From NCBI GenBank assembly GCA_026983955.1, contig JALSTB010000157.1:1-34923 (forward strand): a DNA stretch of 34,923 nucleotides. Reading direction: 5' to 3'. A model generated the notes under the pieces. That model was given only the letters and a program-made list of their open reading frames with translations, did not search any database and was not told the DNA's origin. The DNA is from Melioribacteraceae bacterium. GTDB lineage: Bacteria; Bacteroidota; Ignavibacteria; Ignavibacteriales; Melioribacteraceae. A program made the position numbers and the translations under genes. Below are positions 7,000-16,933 of the stretch, piece after piece. Each line of letters starts with the position of its first letter. The first letter of the stretch is position 1.

Positions 7000-9405
7000 A
7001 TGAGTAAATTTTCCACTAAGTACGGTCACTTTACCGGTGATGGTAAAGAGTATGTAATAACAAATCCTCGAACGCCACGTCCGTGGATAAATGTGATTTC
7101 AAACGGAACATACGGTTTAACAATTTCCCAGAGCGGAAGCGGTTTCAGCTGGCAAACACATTCCGAATTTAACCGGATTACCAGATGGCATCAGGATCTA
7201 ATTAAAGACAATTGGGGAAAGTATTTGTTTATACGAGACAATAAAACAGGTGAATTATGGAATCCGACGTGGAAACCTTTGAAAACTGAATTGGACAAAT
7301 ACGAGTGTCGTCATGGTTTGGGTTATACCACTTTTATTTCGGAATATAAAAATGTTATTGTCAAACTCACGTTTTTTGTGCCGCTTAATGATAATCTTGA
7401 AATTTGGAATATTGAAATTATAAATTCAAATAATAATGAAATAGACATTTCTCTAATTACTTACTTCGAGTGGGTACTGGGTTCCTCCAACGATTTTCAC
7501 AGGGAATTTCACAAACAATTTTTAGAGACGGAGTATGATCCGGAATTAAATACCTTGTTTGCAAAAAAAAGAATATGGGATATTCCCTTGGGAGATAGGG
7601 GGCATTGGAATATAGATTATAATTACACAGGTTTTTTCAGTTGTAGTGAAAAAGTGGAGTCATTCGAAGGGGATAAGGAAAACTTTACCGGAATATATAA
7701 TAATTTAACGGAAGCCCAAGCTCTATTCTCCGAAAGTTTGAGTAATACATGCGGAAAATTTTATGACTCCATTGCTTCTTTGAAAATAGATTTGACAATT
7801 AAACCTAACAAAAATAAACATGTTGCTTTTTATTTGGGACTTGTGGAATCAAAGAAAAATTTGAAATCAATTTTGGGAAAATACGGAAATTCAACCGCCA
7901 TTACTGATGCTCTGGAAAAAGTAAAAAATTATTGGACTGATTTGTTGGCGCCAATGCACATAGAAACACCCGACGAAGCAATGAATTTTGGGGTTAATTA
8001 TTGGTTCAGGTACCAAGCTATTTCGGGAAGATTGTGGGGAAGAACTGCCTTCTATCAACAAAGCGGAGCAATTGGTTTTAGAGACCAACTGCAAGACAGT
8101 TTGGTTTTTCTGCCTATAAAACCGGAACTGACTAAGAAACAAATTTTGCTTCATGCCGGGCACCAAATGAAAGATGGTACAGTCTTGCATTGGTGGCATC
8201 CGATAACAGACCAAGGATTAAAAACAGAAATGACTGATGATTTGCTTTGGCTTGTGTTTGTAGTGCTTGAATATATCAAAGAAACAGCAGATTATGCCAT
8301 TCTGGAAGAAACAGTTCCGTTTTACGATGATAACAATTATAATGCAACAATATTGGAACATTGTCTGAAAGCAATTGATAAAGTTGCATCAAGAAAGAGT
8401 GAACGGGGATTGTTATTGATAGGTGCAGGAGATTGGAACGACGGCTTAAGCGCTGTCGGTCTTGAAATGAAAGGTGAATCGGTTTGGCTAACGGAATTTT
8501 TTTATTATATAGTGCAAAGTTTCATACCGGTTTTACAAATTTCCGGACACGATGATCTAATTGAAAAATATGAAAAGGAAATTGATAATCTAAAAACGGC
8601 ATTTGAAAAACATGCATGGGATGGAAACTGGTTTTGGCGCGCTTCTAAGGATTCGGGTGAATTAATCGGAAGTGCAACTTCGCAAGAAGGAAAAATATTT
8701 CTTAATCCTCAAACATGGTCTGTGATTAGCGGAATAATTCCGGGTGAAAAAATAATTCAAGCCATGGATGCAGTAGAACAATACTTATTAAAAAAGAACG
8801 GACCATTACTTCTCTATCCTGCTTACAAGAAACCCGACAAGTTTATAGGTTATATTTCAAGATATGCTCCGGGCAGAAGGGAAAACGGTGGAGTTTACTC
8901 GCATGCCGCTACTTGGGCGATATGGGCTTTCAGTCTAATAGACAGAACCGACTTAGCCCTCGAGGTTTATAGCAGACTCAATCCGGTATTATCCGGTATG
9001 GAACCGGATAAATATGTTGCGGAACCTTATGTTATGCCTGGTAATATAGATGGACCGGATTCTCCGTTTTACGGAATGGCCGGTTGGACGTGGTACACCG
9101 GCTCCGCTTCTTGGTTCCAAAAAGTGATTGTGGATTGGATTTTGGGAATCAGGGCAACCCACGACGGATTGTTAATCGACCCGAAAGTACCTGCCGGTTG
9201 GAAATATTTTAAAGTTAAACGTTTGTTCAGAGGAACGGTTTATGAAATTGAATTTGTTAATACTGAAGGAACAGGTACCGGAATAAAGGAAATTTATGTT
9301 GACGGAACTTTAACTCGAAGTAATCTTATTCGAAAATCCGGTCAAAATATTTCAAAAGTAAAAGTAGTTTTGGGCGAACCTTCATATTCCACTGAAATAA
9401 AATGA
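7000..9405 (+). CDS. GH94-family glycoside phosphorylase
   Basis: The 801-residue protein has no signal peptide, so it acts in the cytoplasm. Its N-terminal beta-sandwich (about 10-290) begins with the GH94-like WINVISNGTYGLTISQSGSG stretch. The (alpha/alpha)6 catalytic barrel (about 320-730) carries GFRDQLQDS, GTVLHWWHP and GDWNDG; the catalytic acid is one of the Asp residues of that motif (478 or 481). The family cleaves beta-glucosidic bonds with phosphate, giving a sugar-1-phosphate. The length matches cellobiose, chitobiose or cellobionate phosphorylases. It is clearly shorter than the known 1,2-beta-oligoglucan phosphorylases (about 1100 residues), so the substrate is open. The stop overlaps the GH2 start (ATGA), suggesting translational coupling. 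Confidence 0.92.
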   Translation: MSKFSTKYGHFTGDGKEYVITNPRTPRPWINVISNGTYGLTISQSGSGFSWQTHSEFNRITRWHQDLIKDNWGKYLFIRDNKTGELWNPTWKPLKTELDKYECRHGLGYTTFISEYKNVIVKLTFFVPLNDNLEIWNIEIINSNNNEIDISLITYFEWVLGSSNDFHREFHKQFLETEYDPELNTLFAKKRIWDIPLGDRGHWNIDYNYTGFFSCSEKVESFEGDKENFTGIYNNLTEAQALFSESLSNTCGKFYDSIASLKIDLTIKPNKNKHVAFYLGLVESKKNLKSILGKYGNSTAITDALEKVKNYWTDLLAPMHIETPDEAMNFGVNYWFRYQAISGRLWGRTAFYQQSGAIGFRDQLQDSLVFLPIKPELTKKQILLHAGHQMKDGTVLHWWHPITDQGLKTEMTDDLLWLVFVVLEYIKETADYAILEETVPFYDDNNYNATILEHCLKAIDKVASRKSERGLLLIGAGDWNDGLSAVGLEMKGESVWLTEFFYYIVQSFIPVLQISGHDDLIEKYEKEIDNLKTAFEKHAWDGNWFWRASKDSGELIGSATSQEGKIFLNPQTWSVISGIIPGEKIIQAMDAVEQYLLKKNGPLLLYPAYKKPDKFIGYISRYAPGRRENGGVYSHAATWAIWAFSLIDRTDLALEVYSRLNPVLSGMEPDKYVAEPYVMPGNIDGPDSPFYGMAGWTWYTGSASWFQKVIVDWILGIRATHDGLLIDPKVPAGWKYFKVKRLFRGTVYEIEFVNTEGTGTGIKEIYVDGTLTRSNLIRKSGQNISKVKVVLGEPSYSTEIK

Positions 9406-11483
9406 TTAGCTTAAACGGGTTGTGGAATTATATTTTGGATCAAGATTCTAAATATTCTTACCAGAATATTGCTCATCGAGTTTCGAAGCGAAATTTCGAC
9501 GGAAAAATGAAAATACCTGATAATTGGCAAACCGGTGGATTACATAACTATAGTGGTACTGTTTGGTTTATTAGATATTTTAATATAAAAAAAAATAAAT
9601 CTAAACATTTCATATTGCGTTTTTATGGTGTTGATTATTTTTGTGAAGTGTGGATTAATAACCGTTATGTTGGCAAGCATGAAGGATACTTTCAAAATTT
9701 TGAATTCGAAATAACCCGTGAAATTAAAAGTAAAAATCTGTTGGTAGTTAAAGTAACCTCACCTAAAGAGCCGGTTGGCACTGTGTGGCCAAACAAAAAG
9801 AAATTGATAAAAGGCATATTTAATCATCACGATTGCCGTCCGGGTGGTTGGGATTTAAACAAAGGGCAAGATTTAAATACCGGTGGAATCTGGAACAACG
9901 TTGAATTGTTAAACTCTTCCAAATTGGTAATAAAAAATGCTAAAATCACAACCTTATTGAACAAAGATTTTTCCGAAGCTTCAGTAGATATAGAGTTGAA
10001 ATTTAGTTATGATTTACAGACCAAAAGAAAAAATGTGTTTGTAGGTTTTGAGATTGTTGCACCAGGTAAAAATAAAATTGTGCACTATGTTGAATTTTTA
10101 TTGCATCCCCGGAAAATTAAACAGAAATTCACGATAAGTTTATCCAGCCCGGTATTGTGGTATCCGTATGATTTGGGAAAACCTGCTCTGTATAAACTAA
10201 AAGTTGTTTCCGATGTTATCGAAGTGGCGGAATATACATTTGGTATTAGACAAATAGATTTTGATAAGAGTCAAAACTTTTATATCAATGGCAAAAAATT
10301 ATTCTTAAGAGGAACCAATTTAATTCCAACACTATTTTTAGGTGAACTCAACAGATTACGGATAAAGAAAATTATTAAATTATTAAAGGATTCAAATATC
10401 AATATTGTAAGAATACACGCTCATGTTAACAGAAGGGAATTATATGAAGAATTCGATAAACATGGCTTGCTTGTTTGGCAAGATTTCAGTTTGCAATGGA
10501 CTTATGATGAATCGGAACGGTTTACAAGAAATGCGGTCAGGCAAATAACGGAAATGGTTGAACAGTTATATAATCATCCGTCAATTGTATTTTGGTGCTG
10601 CCATAATGAGCCGGGTGAGCAAATGAACACACTCGATATAAAATTGTATCGAAGAGTCAAAAGAATTGATAAAAGCAGAATTATCAGAATCGCTTCAAAT
10701 TATGAAGAACATGCCTACGATGGATGGTATTGGGGAAAGCCTGAAAATTTTATAGCTGCGCCCATGGGACCTTTGGTAACAGAATTTGGTGCGCAGGCTA
10801 TACCTGCTCTTGATTCACTTAAAAAATTTATACCGGAAGATAAAATATTTCCTCCTGATCTGAATGTGTGGGAGTATCATAATTTTCAACCGGATCAAAC
10901 ATTTAACATTGCAAAAGTTAAAACTGGTAAAAGTATTCAACAGTTTATAGAAAATTCACAACAATACCAATATCGTTTGCTTGAAAAAGCTGTTCATTAT
11001 TACCGCAGGCGGAAAAACAGAGATATTACAGGACTTTTTCAATTTATGTTTATAGATAGTTGGCCTTCAATTACCTGGTCTGTTGTGGATTATTATTTGA
11101 AAAAGAAAAAGGGGTATTACGCGTTACAAAAATCTTTTAAACCGTTGTTGCTTTCAACAGAGTTGCTGCAAGATCAATATTTCCCGGGCTCTAAGTTGAA
11201 TTTGGATATTTGGGTTATTAATGACTTGTACCGGGAATATGAGAAATTAAAGATTGTTATATTGCTTGGGAACGTTGAAGTTTATAATAAAAACAATATA
11301 AATATAAAAGAAAACGGGATTTTACGAATTCATAATGCGGAGATTGAAGCGTTTATCCCCAATAACATGATTGGGCAATATATACTTGAGATAAAATTGC
11401 TCAAAAGAAAAAAGGTAGTGGATTCGAATAACTTTGCAATCAAAATTGTACCTGAAAAATTTGTGGAAATAATTGATGAATAA
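9402..11483 (+). CDS. Cytoplasmic GH2-family glycoside hydrolase
   Basis: The 693-residue protein starts at the ATG in the ATGA overlap with the GH94 stop and has no signal peptide. It shows the GH2 order: N-terminal jelly-roll domain beginning SLNGLW (about 1-170), immunoglobulin-like domain (about 175-280), and TIM barrel (about 290-590). The acid/base is Glu403 in CHNEPGE and the nucleophile is Glu461 in TEFGAQ; both are present, so it should be active. A short C-terminal beta domain follows (about 600-693). GH2 includes beta-galactosidases, glucuronidases and mannosidases, and the sequence does not settle the specificity. Placed between a phosphorylase and a glucanase, it probably trims imported oligosaccharides. 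The gene overlaps the next start by a few bases. Confidence 0.9.
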   Translation: MISLNGLWNYILDQDSKYSYQNIAHRVSKRNFDGKMKIPDNWQTGGLHNYSGTVWFIRYFNIKKNKSKHFILRFYGVDYFCEVWINNRYVGKHEGYFQNFEFEITREIKSKNLLVVKVTSPKEPVGTVWPNKKKLIKGIFNHHDCRPGGWDLNKGQDLNTGGIWNNVELLNSSKLVIKNAKITTLLNKDFSEASVDIELKFSYDLQTKRKNVFVGFEIVAPGKNKIVHYVEFLLHPRKIKQKFTISLSSPVLWYPYDLGKPALYKLKVVSDVIEVAEYTFGIRQIDFDKSQNFYINGKKLFLRGTNLIPTLFLGELNRLRIKKIIKLLKDSNINIVRIHAHVNRRELYEEFDKHGLLVWQDFSLQWTYDESERFTRNAVRQITEMVEQLYNHPSIVFWCCHNEPGEQMNTLDIKLYRRVKRIDKSRIIRIASNYEEHAYDGWYWGKPENFIAAPMGPLVTEFGAQAIPALDSLKKFIPEDKIFPPDLNVWEYHNFQPDQTFNIAKVKTGKSIQQFIENSQQYQYRLLEKAVHYYRRRKNRDITGLFQFMFIDSWPSITWSVVDYYLKKKKGYYALQKSFKPLLLSTELLQDQYFPGSKLNLDIWVINDLYREYEKLKIVILLGNVEVYNKNNINIKENGILRIHNAEIEAFIPNNMIGQYILEIKLLKRKKVVDSNNFAIKIVPEKFVEIIDE

Positions 11484-13908
11484 GATAGCTTTAATTTTAA
11501 TTTTAAGTTATACGTTTAGTTCATTGTTGCCGGCACAAAGTTATATTTTTTTCGATGACAGTCAACAATCGGATTATTATGACCCGAGTTGGGGTTTTTT
11601 CAATAATCCTAGTTACTTGCAATTAATTAACCAGAATAAATTTCCTGTAAGTACAAAACACGTATTTTCTGGACTGAACAGTCTAAAAATGAGTTGGATC
11701 TCCCGTCCGGCGGGAGATTGGGCAATCGCTGTTGCTTCCGAAGGATGGATTTCACATGACCTGGCTCAAGTTGATAGTATTGTTTTTATGGCATATTCCG
11801 AAGACAATATTGATGCAGCGGATTACCCTAAAATTTTTGTCGAAGATGTTAACAATGTTAAAACTCCCGCTGTAAATCTGTCCGATTACAATGGCAACTT
11901 GCTTTCCGGTGTTTGGCGGAAATTTGTTGTTCCGCTTGATGTATTCAAGTCGAACCCGGGCAGTGCAGATCTTACCCGTATAAAAACCATCTTTTTCGGT
12001 CAAAATAATACTGATGAAATGAATCACATTCTTTATTTGGATAATATAAAAATGATAAATGCTTCCTCGGTTGATCTTAACCCACCGGAAACACCGGAAA
12101 ATTTTTCCGCTACCGCGTTTGATATGCACGTTGAACTTTCGTGGGATAAAAATACAGAGCCCGATTTGAATCAATATTATATTTATAAAATTGACGGAGG
12201 GCAGCAAAATATAATTGGAACCGTTACAAAAGATATGAATTACTATTCTCACTATTTGGGTTCATATAATTTAACAATAACATACAAAATATCTGCCGTC
12301 GATAGTAGTGGAAATGAATCCCCGTTAAGCGAACCTGTTACTGCAACAACACACAAAATGAACGATGCCGATTTGCTGACAATGGTTGAACGTTCCACTT
12401 TCAGATATTTTTGGGATTATGCACATCCGGAATCGGGCTTAATAAGGGAAGGTTATTTATCCCATCCCGGAAACATTACAACAACCGGTGGCACGGGGTT
12501 TGGTCTTATGGCTATCTTGGTTGGAATTGAGCGGGGTTTTATTTCCAGGCAAGAAGGTATCGACCGTTACATAAAAGTATTACAATTTTTAATTAATAAA
12601 ACTCAAAGATATCATGGAGCATTTTCTCATTGGATTGACGGTAAAACGGGAGAAACCATTCCGTTCTCTTCAAAAGACGATGGCGGCGATTTGGTTGAAA
12701 CGGCTTATTTAATGCAAGCACTTCTTACCGCTAGAAATTATTTTGATTCAACATCACCCGGCGAAACACAAATCAGAAGTATGATTAATCAACTTTGGGA
12801 AGGGGTTGAATGGGATTGGTACATGCGGTCTCCTTCAAGCAATTATCTATACTGGCATTGGTCTCCAAATTATAATTGGGATATGAATGTTAGAATTGTC
12901 GGTTGGAACGAAGCGCTGATTACATATATTTTAGCGATTGCTTCACCCACGCACCACGTGCCACTTAAGTTATATGAATCCGGATGGGCAGGTAATTCAA
13001 GTTATACAAACGGAAAAACATTTTACGGTTACCCGTTATTTGTTGGACAGGATTACGGCGGTCCCTTATTTTTTGCACATTATTCCTTTTTAGGTTTTGA
13101 TCCACGGGATAAAAAAGATAAATATGCCAATTATTTCATCAATAACAAGAACCATACTTTGATTAACAGGGCGTATTGTATAGATAACCCCAAAGGCTTT
13201 GCGGGATACAACGACTCCACGTGGGGATTGACTGCCGGATTGGATCCTGGAGGATATTCTGTTCATGCACCATGGAGTAGTGATAATGGTACTATTTCAC
13301 CAACGGCAGCCGTTTCCTCAATTGTTTACACGCCACTTGAATCAATGGCTGTTATTAGAAATTTATATAGAAATTACGGCGAACATTTATGGGGAGTATT
13401 CGGATTTAAAGATGCTTTTAATCCCTCGCAAAATTGGTATTCGGATAGTTATCTGGCAATTGATCAAGGTCCTGTTCTGATTATGATTGAAAATTACCGC
13501 AGTCAATTGCTATGGAATAATTTTATGGCCAATCCTGAAATTTCCGCTGCTCTTGATAGCATCGGTTTTGTGCCGGATGTAACTTCTATTAAAGATACAA
13601 TCAAAAATGATTTCCGGTTGAAATTAACGAATTATCCCAACCCGTTTGGCAATACTTCTAACGTATATAATCCAACTACAGTAATTCAATACAATATTGC
13701 TTCCGGTAATACGGAGAGGATACAACACACTGTGTTGAAAATATATGACGTGTTGGGGCGGGAAGTTTCCACATTGGTAAATGAATTCAAGCAGCCGGGT
13801 AAATACAGTGTGATATTTGACGGAAGAAATCTTAGTAGCGGAGTTTATTTTATTAAACTGCGAGTAGCTGAAAAAGAATTAATAAAGAAAATTGTTTACT
13901 TAAGATGA
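11476..13908 (+). CDS. T9SS-secreted GH144-type (PF10091) glucanase with FN3 domain
   Basis: The 810-residue protein starts at the ATG at 11476; the frame also opens one codon earlier at a TTG. Domains are a signal peptide (about 1-21), a CBM-like beta-sandwich (about 22-195, containing SRPAGDW), a fibronectin type III domain (about 203-293), a glucoamylase-like (alpha/alpha)6 barrel of the GH144 type (about 297-700) and a T9SS sorting domain (about 715-810). The barrel shows RYFWDYAHPESGL, VGWNEAL, TISPTAAVSSIVYTP and YLAIDQGP. Characterised GH144 members are endo-beta-1,2-glucanases, plus an exo-type sophorose-releasing enzyme, but the Pfam family is broader. I infer surface cleavage of the polymer. 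The sorting domain has an unusual insertion between NYPNPF and NPTTVI. The stop overlaps the next ATG. Confidence 0.85.
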   Translation: MNKIALILILSYTFSSLLPAQSYIFFDDSQQSDYYDPSWGFFNNPSYLQLINQNKFPVSTKHVFSGLNSLKMSWISRPAGDWAIAVASEGWISHDLAQVDSIVFMAYSEDNIDAADYPKIFVEDVNNVKTPAVNLSDYNGNLLSGVWRKFVVPLDVFKSNPGSADLTRIKTIFFGQNNTDEMNHILYLDNIKMINASSVDLNPPETPENFSATAFDMHVELSWDKNTEPDLNQYYIYKIDGGQQNIIGTVTKDMNYYSHYLGSYNLTITYKISAVDSSGNESPLSEPVTATTHKMNDADLLTMVERSTFRYFWDYAHPESGLIREGYLSHPGNITTTGGTGFGLMAILVGIERGFISRQEGIDRYIKVLQFLINKTQRYHGAFSHWIDGKTGETIPFSSKDDGGDLVETAYLMQALLTARNYFDSTSPGETQIRSMINQLWEGVEWDWYMRSPSSNYLYWHWSPNYNWDMNVRIVGWNEALITYILAIASPTHHVPLKLYESGWAGNSSYTNGKTFYGYPLFVGQDYGGPLFFAHYSFLGFDPRDKKDKYANYFINNKNHTLINRAYCIDNPKGFAGYNDSTWGLTAGLDPGGYSVHAPWSSDNGTISPTAAVSSIVYTPLESMAVIRNLYRNYGEHLWGVFGFKDAFNPSQNWYSDSYLAIDQGPVLIMIENYRSQLLWNNFMANPEISAALDSIGFVPDVTSIKDTIKNDFRLKLTNYPNPFGNTSNVYNPTTVIQYNIASGNTERIQHTVLKIYDVLGREVSTLVNEFKQPGKYSVIFDGRNLSSGVYFIKLRVAEKELIKKIVYLR

Positions 13909-15188
13909 AATTGCAGTGGTTCAAATATATAATTTTATTAGCTGTAATATTTCTTCTAAATTCATGTAATCATAATGAAACCGGTTTTAGGGTTGTCAGG
14001 TTTTGGGGACTTGGCGTTGAAGGTGAAGCTGTTGCTCAATTAATCCGGGAGTTCGAAACTGAAAACCCCGGTATCATTGTTAAAGTGCAAATGATTCCAT
14101 GGACAGCCGCCCAAGAAAAACTAATCTCTGCTTACGCAAGTGAAAATTTGCCCGATGTATTTCAACTGGGAAATACTTGGATTCCGCAATTCCAAGAGCT
14201 GGATGCAATAGCAACTTTGGATACTTTTATAAATACCTCCGGAAATATAGATTCAAGTAAATTTTTCAAAGGTATTTGGGATACAAATATAATTAATGGT
14301 AAAGTTTATGGAATTCCTTGGTACATAGATACCCGTGTTTTGTTTTATAGAACGGATGATCTATATAATGCAGGTTATTCCAGACCGCCGGTTAATTGGT
14401 CGGAACTACTGGATGTTTCACTTAAAATTAAAAAGAATAAACTTAAAAAAGATTTGTATCCTATATTTTTGCCATTCAACGATTGGTCGGTTATTGTAAT
14501 TTTTGCATTGCAAGCCGGAGCCAAGTTGCTTGTTAAAAATAATTCTTATGCAAATTTTTCTTCGGGGGAATTTAAAAAAGCGGTCGAATTTTTGATGCAA
14601 TTTTATGATAAGAATTTAGCGCCCAAAGGTTCTATGGAATTTAACAATATTTACCAGGCAATGGCAGAAGGATATATCTCAATGTTCATTTCCGGTCCGT
14701 GGAATATTAAAGAAATGAAAAAGTGGATGAAAGATGAGCTTGAAAACGAATGGATGACGGCTCCGTTACCGTCTCCGGATTCGAACGGAATCGGAATTTC
14801 ACTCGCCGGTGGGGCAAGTTTGGTTATGAATAAAATGTCAAATGACAAAGCGGCTGCTTGGAAATTAATCGAGTTTTTGTCGCGCCCAGCAACACAAATG
14901 AAATTTTACCAAATCGTAGACGATTTGCCTGCACGGCGTGAGGTATGGAATTATCCTGAAATTAAAAAAGACAAATATATGAAAGCATTTTTTACCCAGT
15001 TAAATCATGTTCAACCTCTTCCTAAAGTAACCGAATGGGAGCAAATTGCGTATTCGAAAATTCAACAATACATGGAATACATCGTTTATAAAAAAATGAG
15101 TATTGATGAAGCACTTAAAAAACTTGATGATGATGTAAATTCCATTTTGGAGAAAAGAAGATGGATGATTAAAAACAATTTACTATGA
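13905..15188 (+). CDS. ABC sugar transporter solute-binding lipoprotein
   Basis: The 427-residue protein has a lipoprotein signal with lipobox LLNSC (Cys21). The mature part fits family 1 extracellular solute-binding proteins: an early VVRFWGLG strand, the PWTAAQEKLISAYAS segment, LPDVFQLGNTW, and the conserved SGPWNIKEM plus LAGGASLVMNK near the binding cleft. Length is typical for sugar-binding proteins of the MalE/UgpB type. It starts in an ATGA overlap with the glucanase gene and is followed with overlap by the two permeases, so the three form one importer operon. The matching ATPase lies 11 kb further on. It probably captures the oligosaccharides released by the two GH144-type enzymes; this is inferred from position only. 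Confidence 0.92.
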   Translation: MKLQWFKYIILLAVIFLLNSCNHNETGFRVVRFWGLGVEGEAVAQLIREFETENPGIIVKVQMIPWTAAQEKLISAYASENLPDVFQLGNTWIPQFQELDAIATLDTFINTSGNIDSSKFFKGIWDTNIINGKVYGIPWYIDTRVLFYRTDDLYNAGYSRPPVNWSELLDVSLKIKKNKLKKDLYPIFLPFNDWSVIVIFALQAGAKLLVKNNSYANFSSGEFKKAVEFLMQFYDKNLAPKGSMEFNNIYQAMAEGYISMFISGPWNIKEMKKWMKDELENEWMTAPLPSPDSNGIGISLAGGASLVMNKMSNDKAAAWKLIEFLSRPATQMKFYQIVDDLPARREVWNYPEIKKDKYMKAFFTQLNHVQPLPKVTEWEQIAYSKIQQYMEYIVYKKMSIDEALKKLDDDVNSILEKRRWMIKNNLL

Positions 15189-16063
15189 ATGCTAAAAATC
15201 TAAAATATTATGCTTTTATGTTTCTTGCACCGGCTCTTATTTCAATTTTTGTATTCTTCTTCTTGCCGGTAATCGCATCGTTTTTGATAAGTTTTACGGA
15301 TTTCGATATTTACTCGTTAAATCATCCTGAAAGAATAAGGTTTACCGGGTTTCAGAACTATTCCAAATTACTGAACGATCCGCTGTTTTGGAAAGCCTTG
15401 GGAAATACATTCCTGTATGTAATCGTTGCAAGTCCGTTATCCATTTTAATTTCGTTAATAGCCGCCATATCGTTAAATTCCAAATTAGTTAAATTCAAAT
15501 CAGTGTTCAGACTCACCTTTTTTATGCCGGTAGTAACAACTTTGGTTGCCGTTGCAATCGTTTGGCGTTTTATCTACCACCCGAGATTCGGAATACTGAA
15601 TTATGCCCTCGGATTAGCGGGTATCGAACCGCTCGATTGGCTTGGAGATCCGCACTATGCACTTCCTGCAATTATAATTATGACAGTTTGGAAAAATTTT
15701 GGGTATAACATGATCATTTTTATTGCCGGTTTGCAAAACATACCGGACTATCTTTACGAAGCAGCAATATTGGACGGGGCAAATAAATTCCAACAGCTCA
15801 GAAATATTACCATACCTATGCTGGCTCCCACAACGTTGTTTATTAGTATAATAACAATGATAGGCTTCTTCCAAATATTTGCCGAACCGTATGTAATGAC
15901 TCAAGGGGGTCCGCTCAATAGCACACTAAGCATTGTTCTTTACATGTATCGTGAAGGATTCAGATGGTGGAACATGGGATATTCTGCAGCAATAGCTTTC
16001 GTACTGTTTTTTATAATTTTTGTATTTACACTTATACAATTTAAGATTAAAAGAGTAACATGA
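15185..16063 (+). CDS. ABC sugar transporter permease, MalF/UgpA type
   Basis: The 292-residue protein shows six hydrophobic segments and belongs to the binding-protein-dependent inner-membrane permeases. The first membrane segment contains MFLAPALISIFVFFFLPVI, and the family's ATPase-contact loop is seen as EAAILDGANKFQQLRNITIPML in the C-terminal half. The TQGGP motif near residue 240 is typical of sugar permeases of the MalF side. It overlaps the binding-protein stop and the next permease start (ATGA), which indicates coordinated synthesis of the importer subunits. Confidence 0.93.
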   Translation: MNAKNLKYYAFMFLAPALISIFVFFFLPVIASFLISFTDFDIYSLNHPERIRFTGFQNYSKLLNDPLFWKALGNTFLYVIVASPLSILISLIAAISLNSKLVKFKSVFRLTFFMPVVTTLVAVAIVWRFIYHPRFGILNYALGLAGIEPLDWLGDPHYALPAIIIMTVWKNFGYNMIIFIAGLQNIPDYLYEAAILDGANKFQQLRNITIPMLAPTTLFISIITMIGFFQIFAEPYVMTQGGPLNSTLSIVLYMYREGFRWWNMGYSAAIAFVLFFIIFVFTLIQFKIKRVT

Positions 16064-16881
16064 CGACAGGGATAAAAAAAATAATTTTAACCGCTATATT
16101 GCTGATTGCCGGAATCTTAACAATTACCCCCTTTATTTGGATGGTTTCGGCTTCTTTTATGTACGACGGGCATGCGAGTGTTTATCCACCGAGATTTTTC
16201 CCGGATGTTTTTACCTTAGTTCAATATGAAAAATTATTCTCTCATCTCAACATATTACGTAATTTTTTTAACAGTTTATTTCTTTCTTGTGTCATAACAA
16301 TAATCTCTTTATTTCTGAATTCAATGGCTGGTTATGCTTTTGCAAAATTCCGCTTTTCTAAAAAAGATAAAATATTTAAATTTTTACTAAGCTCAATGAT
16401 TATCCCCGCTCAAGTTACAATGTTGCCGTTATTTTTGCTATTAAAACAGCTTCATTTATTAAATACATATTTTGCAATTATAATTCCGGGACTTGCAAAC
16501 ATCTTTGGAATTTTTCTGACAAGGCAATATATATATTCAATCCCCGATAGTTTGATTGAAGCCGCGAGGATTGAAGGGGCAAGTGAATTTCTTATTTACA
16601 GAAAAATAATCTTGCCGTTGTCAGCACCAATATTAACCACTTTGGCAATTTTCACATTTTTAGGAGTGTGGAATGATTTTCTTTGGCCGCTTATTTCATT
16701 AACGGATAGTTCAATGTACACTTTGCCTGTTGCATTAGCTAACTTAATGGGCGAACATACAAAAGATCCGGAGCTAATGATGGCCGGCTCGGTTGTTACG
16801 GTTATTCCGGTAATAATTGTTTTTTTGGCTTTGCAGAAGTATTATATCAAAGGTATAATGATGAGTGGTATAAAAGGTTGA
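16060..16881 (+). CDS. ABC sugar transporter permease, MalG/UgpE type
   Basis: The 273-residue protein is the second inner-membrane permease of the importer. It has six hydrophobic segments, the N-terminal TPFIWMVSASF stretch typical of the MalG side, the loop EAARIEGASEFLIYRKIILPL contacting the ATPase, and the WNDFLWPL segment conserved in sugar permeases. Its start overlaps the stop of the first permease. The gene ends about 100 bases before the next operator and promoter, so transcription of the importer probably ends or weakens here, although I see no clear terminator. Confidence 0.93.
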   Translation: MTTGIKKIILTAILLIAGILTITPFIWMVSASFMYDGHASVYPPRFFPDVFTLVQYEKLFSHLNILRNFFNSLFLSCVITIISLFLNSMAGYAFAKFRFSKKDKIFKFLLSSMIIPAQVTMLPLFLLLKQLHLLNTYFAIIIPGLANIFGIFLTRQYIYSIPDSLIEAARIEGASEFLIYRKIILPLSAPILTTLAIFTFLGVWNDFLWPLISLTDSSMYTLPVALANLMGEHTKDPELMMAGSVVTVIPVIIVFLALQKYYIKGIMMSGIKG

Positions 16882-16896
16882 ACATGAAGTTTTCGC

Positions 16897-16927
16897 TTGA
16901 AAATTTAATTGGCTTTGCGTATTTTTG
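16897..16927 (+). promoter_or_regulatory. Bacteroidota-type promoter before the second CBM9 gene
   Basis: TTG (16897-16899), a 20-base spacer and TATTTTTG (16920-16927) match the TTG-N19-21-TAnnTTTG consensus. Transcription would start around 16934, at the left edge of the operator. Confidence 0.7.
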
Positions 16928-16933
16928 TAAAAA

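Noticed and set aside
11700-11716. Palindrome TCCCGTCCGGCGGGA resembling half of the tRNA insert
   Set aside because: It is in frame within the glucanase and encodes SRPAGDW, which looks like a normal part of the binding module; its loop also differs from the tRNA insert.
11752-12252. 166-codon open frame on the minus strand
   Set aside because: It is antisense to the CBM-like and FN3 parts of the GH144 protein and has no supporting start or domain.
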